Assembly: GCF_001570885.1 (NCBI RefSeq)
Contig: NZ_BCSN01000004.1
Span: 24,936 to 88,935 of the forward strand
DNA: 64,000 nt
From: Micrococcus lylae NBRC 15355
Lineage (GTDB): Bacteria > Actinomycetota > Actinomycetes > Actinomycetales > Micrococcaceae
Reading direction: 5' to 3'
In this document: positions 29,357-39,238 of the stretch, in pieces
Position numbering within the stretch: position 1 is the stretch's first letter
Layout of the letters: the number at the start of each line of letters is the position of its first letter
Notes under the pieces: model-generated
What the model saw: the letters and a program-made list of their open reading frames with translations, nothing else
Told to the model about the DNA's origin: nothing
Databases searched by the model: none
Program-made: the position numbers and the translations under genes

Positions 29357-31042
29357 ATGGAGCTGTCGCGCCGTGCCGCCCTGGGCCTGGGCCTGTCCGG
29401 GCTCGCCCTCGCCGCGGCAGGCTGCACCGAGGACCTGCGCCGCCCGGCTTCGCCGACCCCCTCGCCGAGCGCCTCCTCCAGCGCAGTCGCGGCGACCGGA
29501 CCCCGCGGCCGAACCCTGGTGGTCGGCTCCCCCGGGCGTCTCACCTCCCGCGACCCTCACCTGCAGTGGGACTCGGAGACCTTCCGCCTCTCCCGCCAGG
29601 TGTTCGAGACCCTGCTGGGCGTGGACCCGGAGACCGGCAAGGCCGTGCCCGCCCTGGCCGAGAGCCACGAGGTGACCGCCGACGGTCGCATCCACCGCTT
29701 CCGCCTGCGCGAGGGGGTGGTGTTCTCCGATGACACCCCGTGCGATGCGGCTGCCGTGGCGGCCAACGTGGAGCGCTGGGCGGCGAAGGATGAGCGCGAG
29801 GACGTCACCGCCTCCCCCTTCGTCTCCGTCTTCGGCGCCCACCTGGGCGAGGAGGACTGCCGTCTGGACTCCGTCGAGGTCGAGGACGAGCTGACCCTGC
29901 GGCTGACGCTCAGCACGCCGCTGCGACATCTGGCGATGGCCTTGACGGCACCGCATTTCGCCATCTCCTCGCCCCAGTCCTGGGAACGCACCGCCCATAC
30001 CCCCGAGGGCAGCGTCTCCTCCCCCGCCGGCACGGGGCCCTATCGCTGGGCCACGGCACAGGAGTCGCACGCGGCCCTCTCGGCCGCCTCGGCGGTGCGC
30101 CGAGGCGCCGTGCTGGTCGCCAGCTCCACCTACCGCGGTGAGCGCCCGCAGGCGTCCCCGGTGATCGTGGCCTCCTGGGGCCGGGTCGGCACCCGCCTGC
30201 GCGAGTTCCGCCGCGGCCATGCGGACGTCATCGACGTGGTCTCCCCGCCGCAGCTGCGCCCGCTCGTGGAGTCCGGCGCCCAGGTCCTGCAGCGTGACCC
30301 GCTGTCCGTGCTCTACCTGGGCATGAACATGGCGCACCCGGTGATGGGCTCGCTCTACGTCCGGCAGGCCGTGGCGCACGGCGTGGACCGGCCGGCCCTC
30401 GCCCGTTCCGGGCTCTTCCTGGACGGCACCTCGATGGCCCATGACGTGGTGCCGCCGACCCTGGGCGTGGCCAACGAGGACGCCGAGCGCTACGACATCA
30501 ACCCCCGTGAGGCCCGCGACCTGCTCCACCTGGCCGGCTACGAGGGCGAGCCGCTCGAGTTCCTCTACCCGACCGGCACCGGCCGGCCGTCCCTGCCCAC
30601 CCCGGAACTCGTCTACGCCCGGATCGCCGAGGACCTCGGGAAGATCGGGCTGAACATCGTGCCCGTGCCTGTGCCCGCGGACGAGGACTACCAGCGCACG
30701 GTCCGTGAGCGCGAGGGCCGAGCGCTGCACCTGATGAGCCGTGACGGCCTCTTCCGCGACCCCCACGCCTTCATCGAGCCGCTCTGCCGTTCGGACGCCG
30801 CGGAGACGAACTACGCGAACCCCCACGTGCAGCGGCTGCTGCAGCGCGCGGCCCTGGCCGAGGACGACGATCGCCGTCGCGAGGTGTTCGGGCAGATCCT
30901 CGCCTCCCTCGCCCTCGACCTCCCGGTGCTGCCGCTGGTCTACCCGATCTCCGCGGCCGCCGTGGGCGCCCGGGTCCAGGCCTACCCGACCTCCCCGCTG
31001 CTGGACGAGCACTACTCCTCCGTCCGGCTCTCCGCCGACTGA
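29357..31042 (+). CDS. Family 5 extracellular solute-binding lipoprotein (peptide/nickel type)
   Basis: 561 residues. The N-terminus MELSRRAALGLGLSG has an Arg pair suggesting Tat export, and the lipobox LAAAGC puts the lipidated cysteine at 23, followed by a Ser/Pro-rich spacer. The SBP_bac_5 fold is supported by FETLLGVDPETGKAVPALAES, the FRLREGVVFSDDTP strand, VRQAVAHGVDR and LGMNMAHP. These proteins capture oligopeptides, nickel or other ligands for an ABC importer. No permease or ATPase gene is adjacent, so the partner lies elsewhere or the protein is a stand-alone receptor. GGGAGG precedes the ATG. It sits just outside the island boundary. Confidence 0.85.
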   Translation: MELSRRAALGLGLSGLALAAAGCTEDLRRPASPTPSPSASSSAVAATGPRGRTLVVGSPGRLTSRDPHLQWDSETFRLSRQVFETLLGVDPETGKAVPALAESHEVTADGRIHRFRLREGVVFSDDTPCDAAAVAANVERWAAKDEREDVTASPFVSVFGAHLGEEDCRLDSVEVEDELTLRLTLSTPLRHLAMALTAPHFAISSPQSWERTAHTPEGSVSSPAGTGPYRWATAQESHAALSAASAVRRGAVLVASSTYRGERPQASPVIVASWGRVGTRLREFRRGHADVIDVVSPPQLRPLVESGAQVLQRDPLSVLYLGMNMAHPVMGSLYVRQAVAHGVDRPALARSGLFLDGTSMAHDVVPPTLGVANEDAERYDINPREARDLLHLAGYEGEPLEFLYPTGTGRPSLPTPELVYARIAEDLGKIGLNIVPVPVPADEDYQRTVREREGRALHLMSRDGLFRDPHAFIEPLCRSDAAETNYANPHVQRLLQRAALAEDDDRRREVFGQILASLALDLPVLPLVYPISAAAVGARVQAYPTSPLLDEHYSSVRLSAD

Positions 31043-31143
31043 AGCGGCACCTGCCCGGAGTGCGTCCGGGGCCGCCAGACCCGGCCCGTCGGAGTGAGTC
31101 CCGTCATGCCGGTGACAGGACGTGGGCGCGGCGTCCGCGGTAG

Positions 31144-31149
31144 TAGACT
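31144..31149 (+). promoter_or_regulatory. -10 box TAGACT upstream of mqo
   Basis: TAGACT about 105 nt before the mqo start, in the 211-bp gap after the lipoprotein gene. Unlike most genes here, mqo would have a real leader and a GGAGAG ribosome-binding site. No convincing -35. Confidence 0.4.
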
Positions 31150-31253
31150 CGGGCCCGAGCGGACGGACCCCGCAGACCTCCCGTCCACGGTGGTCGGGAC
31201 CGGGTCCCACCCGCACCCGCATCCGCGTCCTTGACCTCGGAGAGTTGTTTTTC

Positions 31254-32735
31254 GTGACCACGCAGACCACCACCACGCACGACGTCGTCCTCATCGGCGG
31301 CGGCATCATGTCCGCCACGCTCGGCACCCTGCTGCAGAAGCTGGAGCCGACCTGGTCGATCGCCCTCTACGAGAACCTGGACCAGGCCGGCCTGGAGTCC
31401 TCGGATCCGTGGAACAACGCCGGCACCGGCCACGCCGCCCTGTGCGAGCTGAACTACGCACCCCGCCAGGCCGACGGCACCGTGGACCCGACCAAGGCCC
31501 TCGGCATCAACGAGCAGTTCTGGGTGTCCCGCCAGTTCTGGTCCTCCCTCGTGCAGGACGGCACCCTGAAGGACCCGAAGTCCTTCATCAACCCGCTGCC
31601 GCACATGTCCTTCGTGTGGGGCGACGACCATGCCGACTACCTGCAGGCCCGCTACGAGGCGATGTCCGCGCAGCCGCTGTTCGAGACCATGGAGCACACC
31701 GAGGACCCGGAGAAGATCCGCGAGTGGACCCCGCTGCTCATCAACGGCCGCCACGACGGCAAGCGCCTGGCCGCCTCCCGCGTGGCCGGCGGCACCGACG
31801 TCGACTTCGGCGCCCTGACCCGCCAGCTCGTCACCCGCATGGCCGACTCCGGCGTGGACGTGCGCTTCGGCCACAAGGTGACCGGCCTCACCCGCGGCAC
31901 CGACGGCCGCTGGGAGGTCGGCGTGAAGAACCGCGCCGCCGGCGAGTCCTTCACCGACCGCGCCCGCTTCGTGTTCATCGGCGCCGGCGGCGGCGCCCTG
32001 CACCTGCTGCAGGCCTCGGGCATCCCGGAGGCCAAGGGCTTCGGCGGCTTCCCGGTGTCCGGCCAGTTCCTGCGCTGCACCGACGAGTCGATCGTGTCCC
32101 AGCACATGGCCAAGGTCTACGGCCAGGCCCAGGTCGGCGCCCCGCCGATGTCCGTGCCGCACCTGGACACCCGCTTCGTCGACGGCAAGCGCTCCCTCCT
32201 GTTCGGCCCGTACGCCGGCTTCTCCACCAACTTCCTGAAGTCGGGCTCCTACCTGGACCTGCCGTTGTCGGTCCGTCCGCACAACCTGGTGCCGATGCTC
32301 GCCGTGGCCAAGGACAACATGGACCTGACCAAGTACCTGGTCACCGAGGTCCTGAAGTCCCAGGACAAGAAGGTCGAGGCCCTCAAGGACTTCTTCCCGG
32401 AGGCCGACGGCTCGAAGTGGGAGCTGATCACCGCGGGCCAGCGCGTCCAGGTGATGAAGAAGGACAAGAAGAAGGGCGGCGTGCTGCAGTTCGGCACCGA
32501 GGTCGTCACCCACGGCGACGGTTCCCTGGGCGCCCTGCTCGGCGCCTCCCCGGGCGCCTCCACCGCCGCGCCGATCATGCTGTCCCTCCTGGAGCGCTGC
32601 TTCCCGGCCAAGATGGACGCCTGGAAGCCGCAGTTCGAGGCGCTGGTGCCGTCCTACGGCCGCAAGCTCAACGAGGACCGTGCCCTGCTGGACGAGGTGC
32701 GCTCGGCCACCGACTCCGCCCTGCAGCTGAACTGA
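31254..32735 (+). CDS. mqo: Malate:quinone oxidoreductase
   Basis: Peripheral membrane FAD enzyme that oxidises malate to oxaloacetate and passes electrons to menaquinone; in this lineage it can replace NAD-malate dehydrogenase in the TCA cycle. 493 residues from [10 protein letters not shown], with GGAGAG 9 nt upstream. Diagnostic stretches: [17 protein letters not shown] (FAD), [38 protein letters not shown] and the C-terminal GEV-like [11 protein letters not shown]. Base composition is strongly biased to C-ending codons, as expected of a highly expressed gene. Followed after 4 nt by the RND pump gene. Confidence 0.95.
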   Translation: MTTQTTTTHDVVLIGGGIMSATLGTLLQKLEPTWSIALYENLDQAGLESSDPWNNAGTGHAALCELNYAPRQADGTVDPTKALGINEQFWVSRQFWSSLVQDGTLKDPKSFINPLPHMSFVWGDDHADYLQARYEAMSAQPLFETMEHTEDPEKIREWTPLLINGRHDGKRLAASRVAGGTDVDFGALTRQLVTRMADSGVDVRFGHKVTGLTRGTDGRWEVGVKNRAAGESFTDRARFVFIGAGGGALHLLQASGIPEAKGFGGFPVSGQFLRCTDESIVSQHMAKVYGQAQVGAPPMSVPHLDTRFVDGKRSLLFGPYAGFSTNFLKSGSYLDLPLSVRPHNLVPMLAVAKDNMDLTKYLVTEVLKSQDKKVEALKDFFPEADGSKWELITAGQRVQVMKKDKKKGGVLQFGTEVVTHGDGSLGALLGASPGASTAAPIMLSLLERCFPAKMDAWKPQFEALVPSYGRKLNEDRALLDEVRSATDSALQLN

Positions 32736-32739
32736 CCTC

Positions 32740-35700
32740 GTGAGGGCTCTCGCGCGGTTCTCCCTGGCACACCGCGCGCTGATCGCGCTGATCACGGTGT
32801 TCTGCACCGTGTTCGGCGTGATCGCGGCGGGTCAGCTCAAGCAGGAGCTGGTCCCGTCGCTGGAGCTGCCGGTGATCTCCGTCACCACGGTGTATCCGGG
32901 TGCCGGCCCCGAGGTCGTCGACGACGCCGTCGGCGAACCCCTCGAGCGGGCCCTCCAGGCCGTCGAGGGGCTCGAGTCGACGCGGTCGACCTCGTCGAAC
33001 GGCTTCAATGCCGTGCTCCTGCAGTTCGAGTACGGGACCGATCTGAACCGTGCCCGTGGTCAGGTCGACCGCGCCGTCTCCAACCTCGCCCCGCAGCTGC
33101 CGGACGAGGCGGAGACCACCTCCTTCGCCGGCTCGTTCTCCGACTTCCCGGTGATGTTCCTCGCGGTGTCCTCGGACTCGGACCTGAACCGCACCCGGCA
33201 GCGGGTGGAGGACGTGGCGGTGCCCCGACTGCAGCGTCTGGAGGGCGTGCGCGGCGCGGAGGTCACCGGCGGCACACAGGAGTACGTCTCGATCGTCCCG
33301 GACCAGGCGGGGCTCGCCGCCGCGGGGCTGTCCACGCAGGACATCGTCACCGCACTCGAGGAGAACGCCGGCCTGTTCCCCATCGGCCAGGTGACGGAGG
33401 GCTCGCTGACGCTCCCCGTCCAGGCCGGGTCTCCGGTCGAGGACATCGAGGATCTGAAGGACATCGTGCTGGTGCCCGCGGACGGCGAGTCCTCCTCCCC
33501 GGACCGCGCTCCCCCGGCCCTGGGCGATGTCGCGGAGGTCTCGATGGCCGAGGCCGAGCCCACATCACTCTCCCGCACCAACGGCGTGGACACGCTGTCC
33601 CTGAGCATCACCGCCACCCCGGACGCTGATCTGGTGCGCGTCTCCGAGGCCGTGGAGGAGATCCTGCCGGAGCTGGAGGGCGTCGTCGGGGACAACGCCC
33701 GCTTCACGGTGGTCTTCGATCAGGCCCCGTTCATCCAGCAGTCCATCGACACGCTGTTCCTGGAGGGCGTCCTGGGCCTGGGCTTCGCGGTCCTGGTGAT
33801 CGCCGTCTTCCTGCTCTCCCTGCGCTCCACCCTGGTCACGACGGTCTCGATCCCGCTGTCGCTGCTGGCCACGCTGATCGGCGTCTGGCTGTCCGGCTAC
33901 TCGCTGAACATGCTCACGCTGGGCGCGCTGACCATCGCGATCGGCCGTGTGGTGGACGACTCGATCGTGGTGGTGGAGAACATCCGCCGCCACCTCGGCC
34001 TCGGCGAGGATCGGCGCACGGCGATCGTGCGCGGCACCGGCGAGGTCGGTCTGGCGATCACCGCCTCCACCCTCACCTCGGTGGCCGTGTTCCTCCCGGT
34101 CGCGTTCGTCTCCGGCCTGGCCGGCGAGCTGTTCCGGCCGTTCGCCGTGACCATGTCCCTGGCCCTGCTGGTCTCTCTGCTGGTGGCGCTGACGATCGTG
34201 CCGGTGCTGTCTTTCTGGTTCCTCGGCGGCACGGCGTCGCGGCGGACAGCGGGACAGGCGGCCGCTGAAGGGCTTGTCGACGACGGCCCCTCGCCCTCCG
34301 CTCGTCCGGTCGCCCACGCCTCCTGGCTGTCCCGGGCGTACCGCCCGGTGCTCCGCAGCACCCAGGCTCATCCGAAGACCACGATCGCCGCCGCGCTGGC
34401 CGTGCTCGTCGGCACCGGGGCCCTCGTCCCCCTGCTGCCCACCAACCTGCTGGGCGACACGGGCCAGAACTCCTTCACCGTCACCGCGCGCCAGAGTCCA
34501 GGCTCCTCGCTGGAGACCACGACCGCCGCGGCAGAGAAGGTCGACGAGGCCCTGCGCGGAACCGAGGGCGTGCAGGATGTGCAGTTCACGGTCGGCTCGG
34601 CCGGGATGATGGCGATGTTCGGCGGCGGCGCCACGGACGAGGCCAGCTTCACCGTGGTCACCGACCCGGCCGTGGACCAGCCCGCCCTGCAGGACGAGGT
34701 GCGCGGCAGGCTGGCCCGTCTGCAGGACGTGGGCGAGGTGGAGGTCTCCCCCGCCGAGGGCTTCGGCGGCTCGGACATCGAGGTCACGGTCACCGCGCCG
34801 ACCCCGGAGCAGCTGTCCGCCGCAGCGGAGCAGGTCGCGGACCGGATGCGCGGCCTGGAGGGGGTGCGCGAGGTGACCACGCCGGCCACAGACACCCGCC
34901 CCACCTTCCAGGTCGAGGTCGACCCGCAGGCCGCGGCCGCCGCCGGACTCACCGAGGAGGCGGTCTCCGGCCAGGTGGCCGCCGCATTGGACGCGGTCCC
35001 CTCTGGCCAGGTGCGCTTCGGGTTCACCGACTACACCGTGCGCCTGGGCGATCCCGAGCCGGTCACCTCTCGCGCCGAGCTCGAGGCCGTCGAGGTCATG
35101 ACACCCACGGGGCCGGTGGCCCTGTCCGAGCTGGCAGAGGTCCGCCAGGAGGACGTCCCGGCGAGCGTGACCTCCTCCGACGGCGAGCGGACCGCGGTGG
35201 TGTCCGTGACTCCCGGCTCCGACGACCTCGGCGCGGCCACCGCGGCTGTCCGTGAGGCCCTCGACGGCATGGAGTTCGCCGAGGGCGTCGCGGCGGAGAT
35301 CGGGGGCGCCGCCTCCCAACAGGAGAAGACGTTCCGGGATCTGGGCCTGGCCCTGCTGGCGGCGGTGGCGGCGGTGTACGTCGTCATGGTGGCGACGTTC
35401 CGCTCGCTGCTGCAGCCGTTCGTGCTGCTGGTCTCCATCCCGTTCGCAGCCACCGGCGCGTTCATCGCCCTGCTGGTGACGGGCACCTCCCTGGGGCTGC
35501 CGAGCCTAATCGGCATGCTCATGTTGGTGGGCGTGGTGGTGACGAACGCGATCGTGCTGATCGACCTGATCAACCAGTACCGCCGGGATGTGGGGCTCGG
35601 GCTGGACGAGGCGATCGAGCTGGGTGCGCTGAACCGCGTCCGCCCGGTGGTCATGACGGCCCTGGCGACCATCCTGGCGCTCATGCCCATGGCCCTGGGC

Positions 35701-36015
35701 GTGACCGGCCACGGCGGTTTCATCTCGCAGCCGCTGGCGGTGGCGGTGGTGGGCGGCCTGCTGTCCTCCACGGTGCTGACGCTGGTCGTGCTGCCGGTGC
35801 TCTACCGGTTCGCGGAGGCCCGTGGCGAGCGCCGCCGCCTGGCGGAGCAGTCCCGGATCGAGCAGGCCCGGGCCGAGCAGGAACGACAGCTGCGCGAGGC
35901 CGAGGCGGCCGCACAGGCCGGTGCCGGGGACCCCGCCCCCGCTCCGGGCCCTCGGCGCCGCGGCCTGCGCGAGCGCTTGAGGAAACTCACTCCGCGGCGA
36001 CGCCGCACCGCCTGA
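32740..36015 (+). CDS. RND-family efflux transporter (AcrB/SwrC-like)
   Basis: 1091 residues, inner-membrane proton-driven exporter. N-terminal TM helix and porter signature (LKQELVPSLELPVISVTTVYPGAGPEVV), STSSNG, then TM cluster 1 with VVDDSIVVVENIRRH (the proton-relay Asp pair) near residue 405. A second periplasmic-type domain and TM cluster 2 (LLQPFVLLVSIPFAATGAF; GVVVTNAIVLIDLINQY) follow. The C-terminal tail of about 80 residues is highly charged (REAEAAAQAG, RRRGLRERLRKL). The GTG start is 4 nt after mqo without a clear ribosome-binding site, so it is probably translated by coupling. No membrane-fusion partner is adjacent. Substrate unknown: drugs, detergents or lipids. Confidence 0.88.
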   Translation: MRALARFSLAHRALIALITVFCTVFGVIAAGQLKQELVPSLELPVISVTTVYPGAGPEVVDDAVGEPLERALQAVEGLESTRSTSSNGFNAVLLQFEYGTDLNRARGQVDRAVSNLAPQLPDEAETTSFAGSFSDFPVMFLAVSSDSDLNRTRQRVEDVAVPRLQRLEGVRGAEVTGGTQEYVSIVPDQAGLAAAGLSTQDIVTALEENAGLFPIGQVTEGSLTLPVQAGSPVEDIEDLKDIVLVPADGESSSPDRAPPALGDVAEVSMAEAEPTSLSRTNGVDTLSLSITATPDADLVRVSEAVEEILPELEGVVGDNARFTVVFDQAPFIQQSIDTLFLEGVLGLGFAVLVIAVFLLSLRSTLVTTVSIPLSLLATLIGVWLSGYSLNMLTLGALTIAIGRVVDDSIVVVENIRRHLGLGEDRRTAIVRGTGEVGLAITASTLTSVAVFLPVAFVSGLAGELFRPFAVTMSLALLVSLLVALTIVPVLSFWFLGGTASRRTAGQAAAEGLVDDGPSPSARPVAHASWLSRAYRPVLRSTQAHPKTTIAAALAVLVGTGALVPLLPTNLLGDTGQNSFTVTARQSPGSSLETTTAAAEKVDEALRGTEGVQDVQFTVGSAGMMAMFGGGATDEASFTVVTDPAVDQPALQDEVRGRLARLQDVGEVEVSPAEGFGGSDIEVTVTAPTPEQLSAAAEQVADRMRGLEGVREVTTPATDTRPTFQVEVDPQAAAAAGLTEEAVSGQVAAALDAVPSGQVRFGFTDYTVRLGDPEPVTSRAELEAVEVMTPTGPVALSELAEVRQEDVPASVTSSDGERTAVVSVTPGSDDLGAATAAVREALDGMEFAEGVAAEIGGAASQQEKTFRDLGLALLAAVAAVYVVMVATFRSLLQPFVLLVSIPFAATGAFIALLVTGTSLGLPSLIGMLMLVGVVVTNAIVLIDLINQYRRDVGLGLDEAIELGALNRVRPVVMTALATILALMPMALGVTGHGGFISQPLAVAVVGGLLSSTVLTLVVLPVLYRFAEARGERRRLAEQSRIEQARAEQERQLREAEAAAQAGAGDPAPAPGPRRRGLRERLRKLTPRRRRTA

Positions 36016-36085
36016 GCGTGACTGCCGACGTCGGCAGCGCCTGAGCGCCGTTGCCGGCCGCGGCAGCGCCTGAGCGCCGTTGCCG
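36002..36085. repeat. Tandem 24-bp repeats forming hairpins after the RND gene
   Basis: GGCAGCGCCTGAGCGCCGTT plus GCCG occurs twice, identical, at 36033-36056 and 36062-36085. A degenerate first copy spans the RND stop codon (36002-36027), so the stop TGA recurs in each copy. Each unit can fold on itself (GGCA-GCGC/GCGC-TGCC). The array fills the gap between the convergent RND and sbcC genes and may act as a terminator. Confidence 0.6.
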
Positions 36086-36154
36086 ACGCCGCGCCACCGA
36101 CCCACGCGACCAGAGCCTCCGATCGCGCGCTCGAGGCCCTTCCCACCCCCGGTC

Positions 36155-39100
36155 TCAGTCTCCGTCGTGGACGGCGAGCGAGGAGCCGCGGCGGTGCTTG
36201 GTGACGGCCAGGCGGGTGGGGATGTCGTTCTTCATGCGCTCGACGTGGCTGACGAGCCCGACGGTGCGGCCGCCGGTGCGCAGGGAGTCCACGACCCCCA
36301 TCACCTCGTCCAGGGTCTCCGTGTCCAGGGACCCGAACCCCTCGTCCACGAAGAGCGTATCCAGCTCGATGCCGCCGGAGGCCGCCTGCACGGTGTCCGC
36401 AAGACCCAGGGCGAGGGACAGGGAGGCCATGAAGGTCTCGCCGCCGGACAGGGTGGAGGGGTGCCGGACCTCGTCCACATAGTGGTCGCGCACGACGATC
36501 TCGAGGCCCTTGTTGCCGCGCCCGCCGACCGCGTCCGAGTACTCGAGGCAGTAGCGGTCGTCGGTCATCTTCCGCAGGCGTTCGGAGGCCGCGGCGGCGA
36601 CCTCCTCGAGGCGCCCGGCCAGCACGTAGCTGGTGAGCGGCATCTTCAGGCGGTTCTCGCCGGAGCCGCGCACCAGGGCGAGCAGGCCGGTGACGCGCTC
36701 GTGCTCGGCGATCAGGTCCGCCGCCCGGCCCAGGACCTCGCGCAGGACGGCGGACTGCCGGCGTACGGCGGACACCAGGGCGGCCCGCGAGCCGACGACG
36801 GCCCCCTGCTCCCGGGAGGCGGCCTCGGCCGCCTGCAGACGCTCGACGGCGGCCGCGGTCTGCGCCTCGTCCGGCGCCTGCGTCCCCTCCGCCCGGAGCC
36901 GGCGCCCCTCGGCCACCAGGGCGGTGGCGGCGAGCTCGGCCAGCGCGGACTCCTCGCGCGCGTAGGCCTGCACGGCGGCCTCCTTCGCGGCGGCGTCCTC
37001 GGGCGAGAGGCGGGCGGCACGGGCCGCAGCCACGTCCGCGAAGTCCTTCTCCGCCAGCGCCGAACGCAGTGCGTCCTCGGCCTGGGCGGCCAGAGCGCCG
37101 GCGGAGGCACGGCGGCCGAGGGCCTCGTCGAGGCTCTCCAGCAGCGACCGGGCGGCGACGACGGCGTCCCGGCGCGCCTCCAGGTCCCCGCCCTCGCCGG
37201 CGGCCGCGGCGACGGACTCCTCGAGATCGGCGATGCGCTCGGCACGCTGGGCGGACTGCTCCTCGAGCTTGCCGTCCTCGGTGGCCAGCTCGGCCAGGAG
37301 CGCGGCGACGGACTCCTGCTTCGTCTGAGCCGTGGTCAGACGGCGGCGTGTCGCCGCCAGTGCACGCTTGGCGGCGGCCAGCTCCTGCTTGGCCGTCTCA
37401 GCGGCCGAGACCGCCTCCGAGGCCTCGTCCACGCCCAGTCCGCCGGCGGCGGTCTGCGCCTCGTGGAGGCGGGCCTGGGCGGCGGTCACGTCGGCCGCGG
37501 CCGCGGCGGTGGCGGCGGACGCCTTCTCCAGGGCCTTCTCGGCCCGCTGGACGGCGGCCTCGGTGACGTCCTCGTCCACGGGGTCGGCCGGCCGGGGGTG
37601 CTCCACGGAGCCGCAGACCAGGCAGGGATGACCGTCCTCGAGCTGCGCGGCCAGCTCGGAGGCGGCCTGCTCGTAGCGGGACCGGAGCAGGTCGAGGCGC
37701 CGCTGGGCGGCCTTCTCCTCGGCCTGGCGAGCCTGGGTGTGGGCGGCCTCGGCGGTCTCGAGCTCGGCGGCGCGGGCAGCGGCCGTCTCGGCCGCCTTGC
37801 GACGGGCCCGCGCGGCGGCCAGCTCCGCGTCCACGGCGTCCTGGGCCCCGAGCTTCGCGGCGCCGGCCTCCACCTCCTCCCGCAGCGCGGCGACCTCCTC
37901 AGCCCGGGCGTCGCGCTCGGTCTCCGCGGTCCGGCGCTCCCCCACGATGGCCTCACGGCGCTGCGCGGCGGCGGCCTGCTGTTCCTGCAGCCGTCCGATG
38001 CGGATGCGGTCCTTCAGGCCCGCGGCGACCGCATCGGCGGCGGAGGCGCCGGCCTGGACGGCGGAGCGCACGGCCTTCCGGGCACGTTCCTCCTGCACCG
38101 TCTCCCAGGCCTCTGCCTGCTCACCCTGCTGCACCTCCCCCTGCTCCGCGCGGGCTGCGGCCAGCCATCCGGCGGCGGTGGCGTCGGCTTCGGCCCGCTC
38201 GCGGGCAGCCTCCTCCTGGGCGGCGGCGGACTCCGCGGCGCCCGCCGCCTTCTCGGCGCGAGCGGCGGCGGTGACCACGGCCTCGGCGCGGCGGTGGGCC
38301 TCCACGGCCGTCCGGTCCGCAGCGGTGGCCTCGGCCTTCGACCGATGGTCCTCGTCCCGGACCGCCCAACCCGCGGCGGCCTCGAGCGCCTGGCCGGTGC
38401 GGCGCAGCTGCTCGAGCGCGGTGCGTGCGGCCTTCTCGGCGGCCTCGGCCTCGTCCTGGCGGGTCTTCGCCGCGGCGTGGGCGGCGTCGGCCCGCTCGGC
38501 GACCAGCGTCAGGAGGTCGTCGTCGTCCTCCGGATAGGGGGCGGGGTCGTGCCAGTCCTGGCCGAGCTCCTCGCGGGCGGCCTCACGCAGCTGCTCGCGC
38601 GCGCTCTGCGCGATCTGCCTGTCCGCGGCCGCACGGCTGTCCAGGCGGTCGGCCTCGGCCTTGAGGTGCTCTTCCACGCCGTCGAACCGCTGGGTGCCGA
38701 ACAGCCGGCGGAGCAGGTCCCTGCGCTCGTCCGATGTGGCCGTGAGGAAGCGCGCGAACTGGCCCTGCGGGAGCATGACGACCTGCATGAACTGCTCGGC
38801 GTCCAGGTGCATCACGGAGGCGATCTGCTGGCCGACCTCGTCCGCGCGGGTCAGCGGCGCCGTCCAGGCGCCGTCCTTCAGCTCGCGCAGGGACACGGAG
38901 GCCGGGGTCGTGGTGGTGCCCTTGCCCCGCTTCTTGGGACGCGCGTGGCGGGGCGAGCGGAGCACCTCGAAGCGCCGTGTCTGGACGGTGAACTCGACGA
39001 GCACTTCCGGGGCCACAGTGCCGGCGGGACGGAGCGTGGTGACCAGGGAATCGGGCGAGCGGCCGCCCGGCACGGAGCCGTAGAGGGCGTAGCAGAGCGC

Positions 39101-39238
39101 GGTGAGGATGGTGGATTTGCCGGCGCCGGTGGGACCGTCCAGCAGGAACAGCCCGGCGCTGTTGAGCGCCTCGAAGTCCACGTCCTGGGTCTCGGCGTAC
39201 GGGCCGATCCCGGTGAGGCGGATGCTGTGGATCCTCAT
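36155..39238 (-). CDS. sbcC: Nuclease SbcCD subunit C (SMC-like ATPase)
   Basis: Rad50-type ATPase that, with SbcD, opens and cuts hairpins and protein-blocked DNA ends. 1027 residues. Walker A is GPTGAGKSTILTALCYALYG at about 35-55. Two long Ala/Glu-rich coiled coils flank the zinc hook HPCLVCGS near residue 540. The signature LSGGETFMASLSLALGLAD and Walker B TLFVDEGFGSLD lie close to the C-terminus. Starts at MRIHSIRLTGIGPY, overlapping the sbcD stop by 4 bp (ATGA), so the subunits are translationally coupled. Confidence 0.95.
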   Translation of the reverse strand: MRIHSIRLTGIGPYAETQDVDFEALNSAGLFLLDGPTGAGKSTILTALCYALYGSVPGGRSPDSLVTTLRPAGTVAPEVLVEFTVQTRRFEVLRSPRHARPKKRGKGTTTTPASVSLRELKDGAWTAPLTRADEVGQQIASVMHLDAEQFMQVVMLPQGQFARFLTATSDERRDLLRRLFGTQRFDGVEEHLKAEADRLDSRAAADRQIAQSAREQLREAAREELGQDWHDPAPYPEDDDDLLTLVAERADAAHAAAKTRQDEAEAAEKAARTALEQLRRTGQALEAAAGWAVRDEDHRSKAEATAADRTAVEAHRRAEAVVTAAARAEKAAGAAESAAAQEEAARERAEADATAAGWLAAARAEQGEVQQGEQAEAWETVQEERARKAVRSAVQAGASAADAVAAGLKDRIRIGRLQEQQAAAAQRREAIVGERRTAETERDARAEEVAALREEVEAGAAKLGAQDAVDAELAAARARRKAAETAAARAAELETAEAAHTQARQAEEKAAQRRLDLLRSRYEQAASELAAQLEDGHPCLVCGSVEHPRPADPVDEDVTEAAVQRAEKALEKASAATAAAAADVTAAQARLHEAQTAAGGLGVDEASEAVSAAETAKQELAAAKRALAATRRRLTTAQTKQESVAALLAELATEDGKLEEQSAQRAERIADLEESVAAAAGEGGDLEARRDAVVAARSLLESLDEALGRRASAGALAAQAEDALRSALAEKDFADVAAARAARLSPEDAAAKEAAVQAYAREESALAELAATALVAEGRRLRAEGTQAPDEAQTAAAVERLQAAEAASREQGAVVGSRAALVSAVRRQSAVLREVLGRAADLIAEHERVTGLLALVRGSGENRLKMPLTSYVLAGRLEEVAAAASERLRKMTDDRYCLEYSDAVGGRGNKGLEIVVRDHYVDEVRHPSTLSGGETFMASLSLALGLADTVQAASGGIELDTLFVDEGFGSLDTETLDEVMGVVDSLRTGGRTVGLVSHVERMKNDIPTRLAVTKHRRGSSLAVHDGD

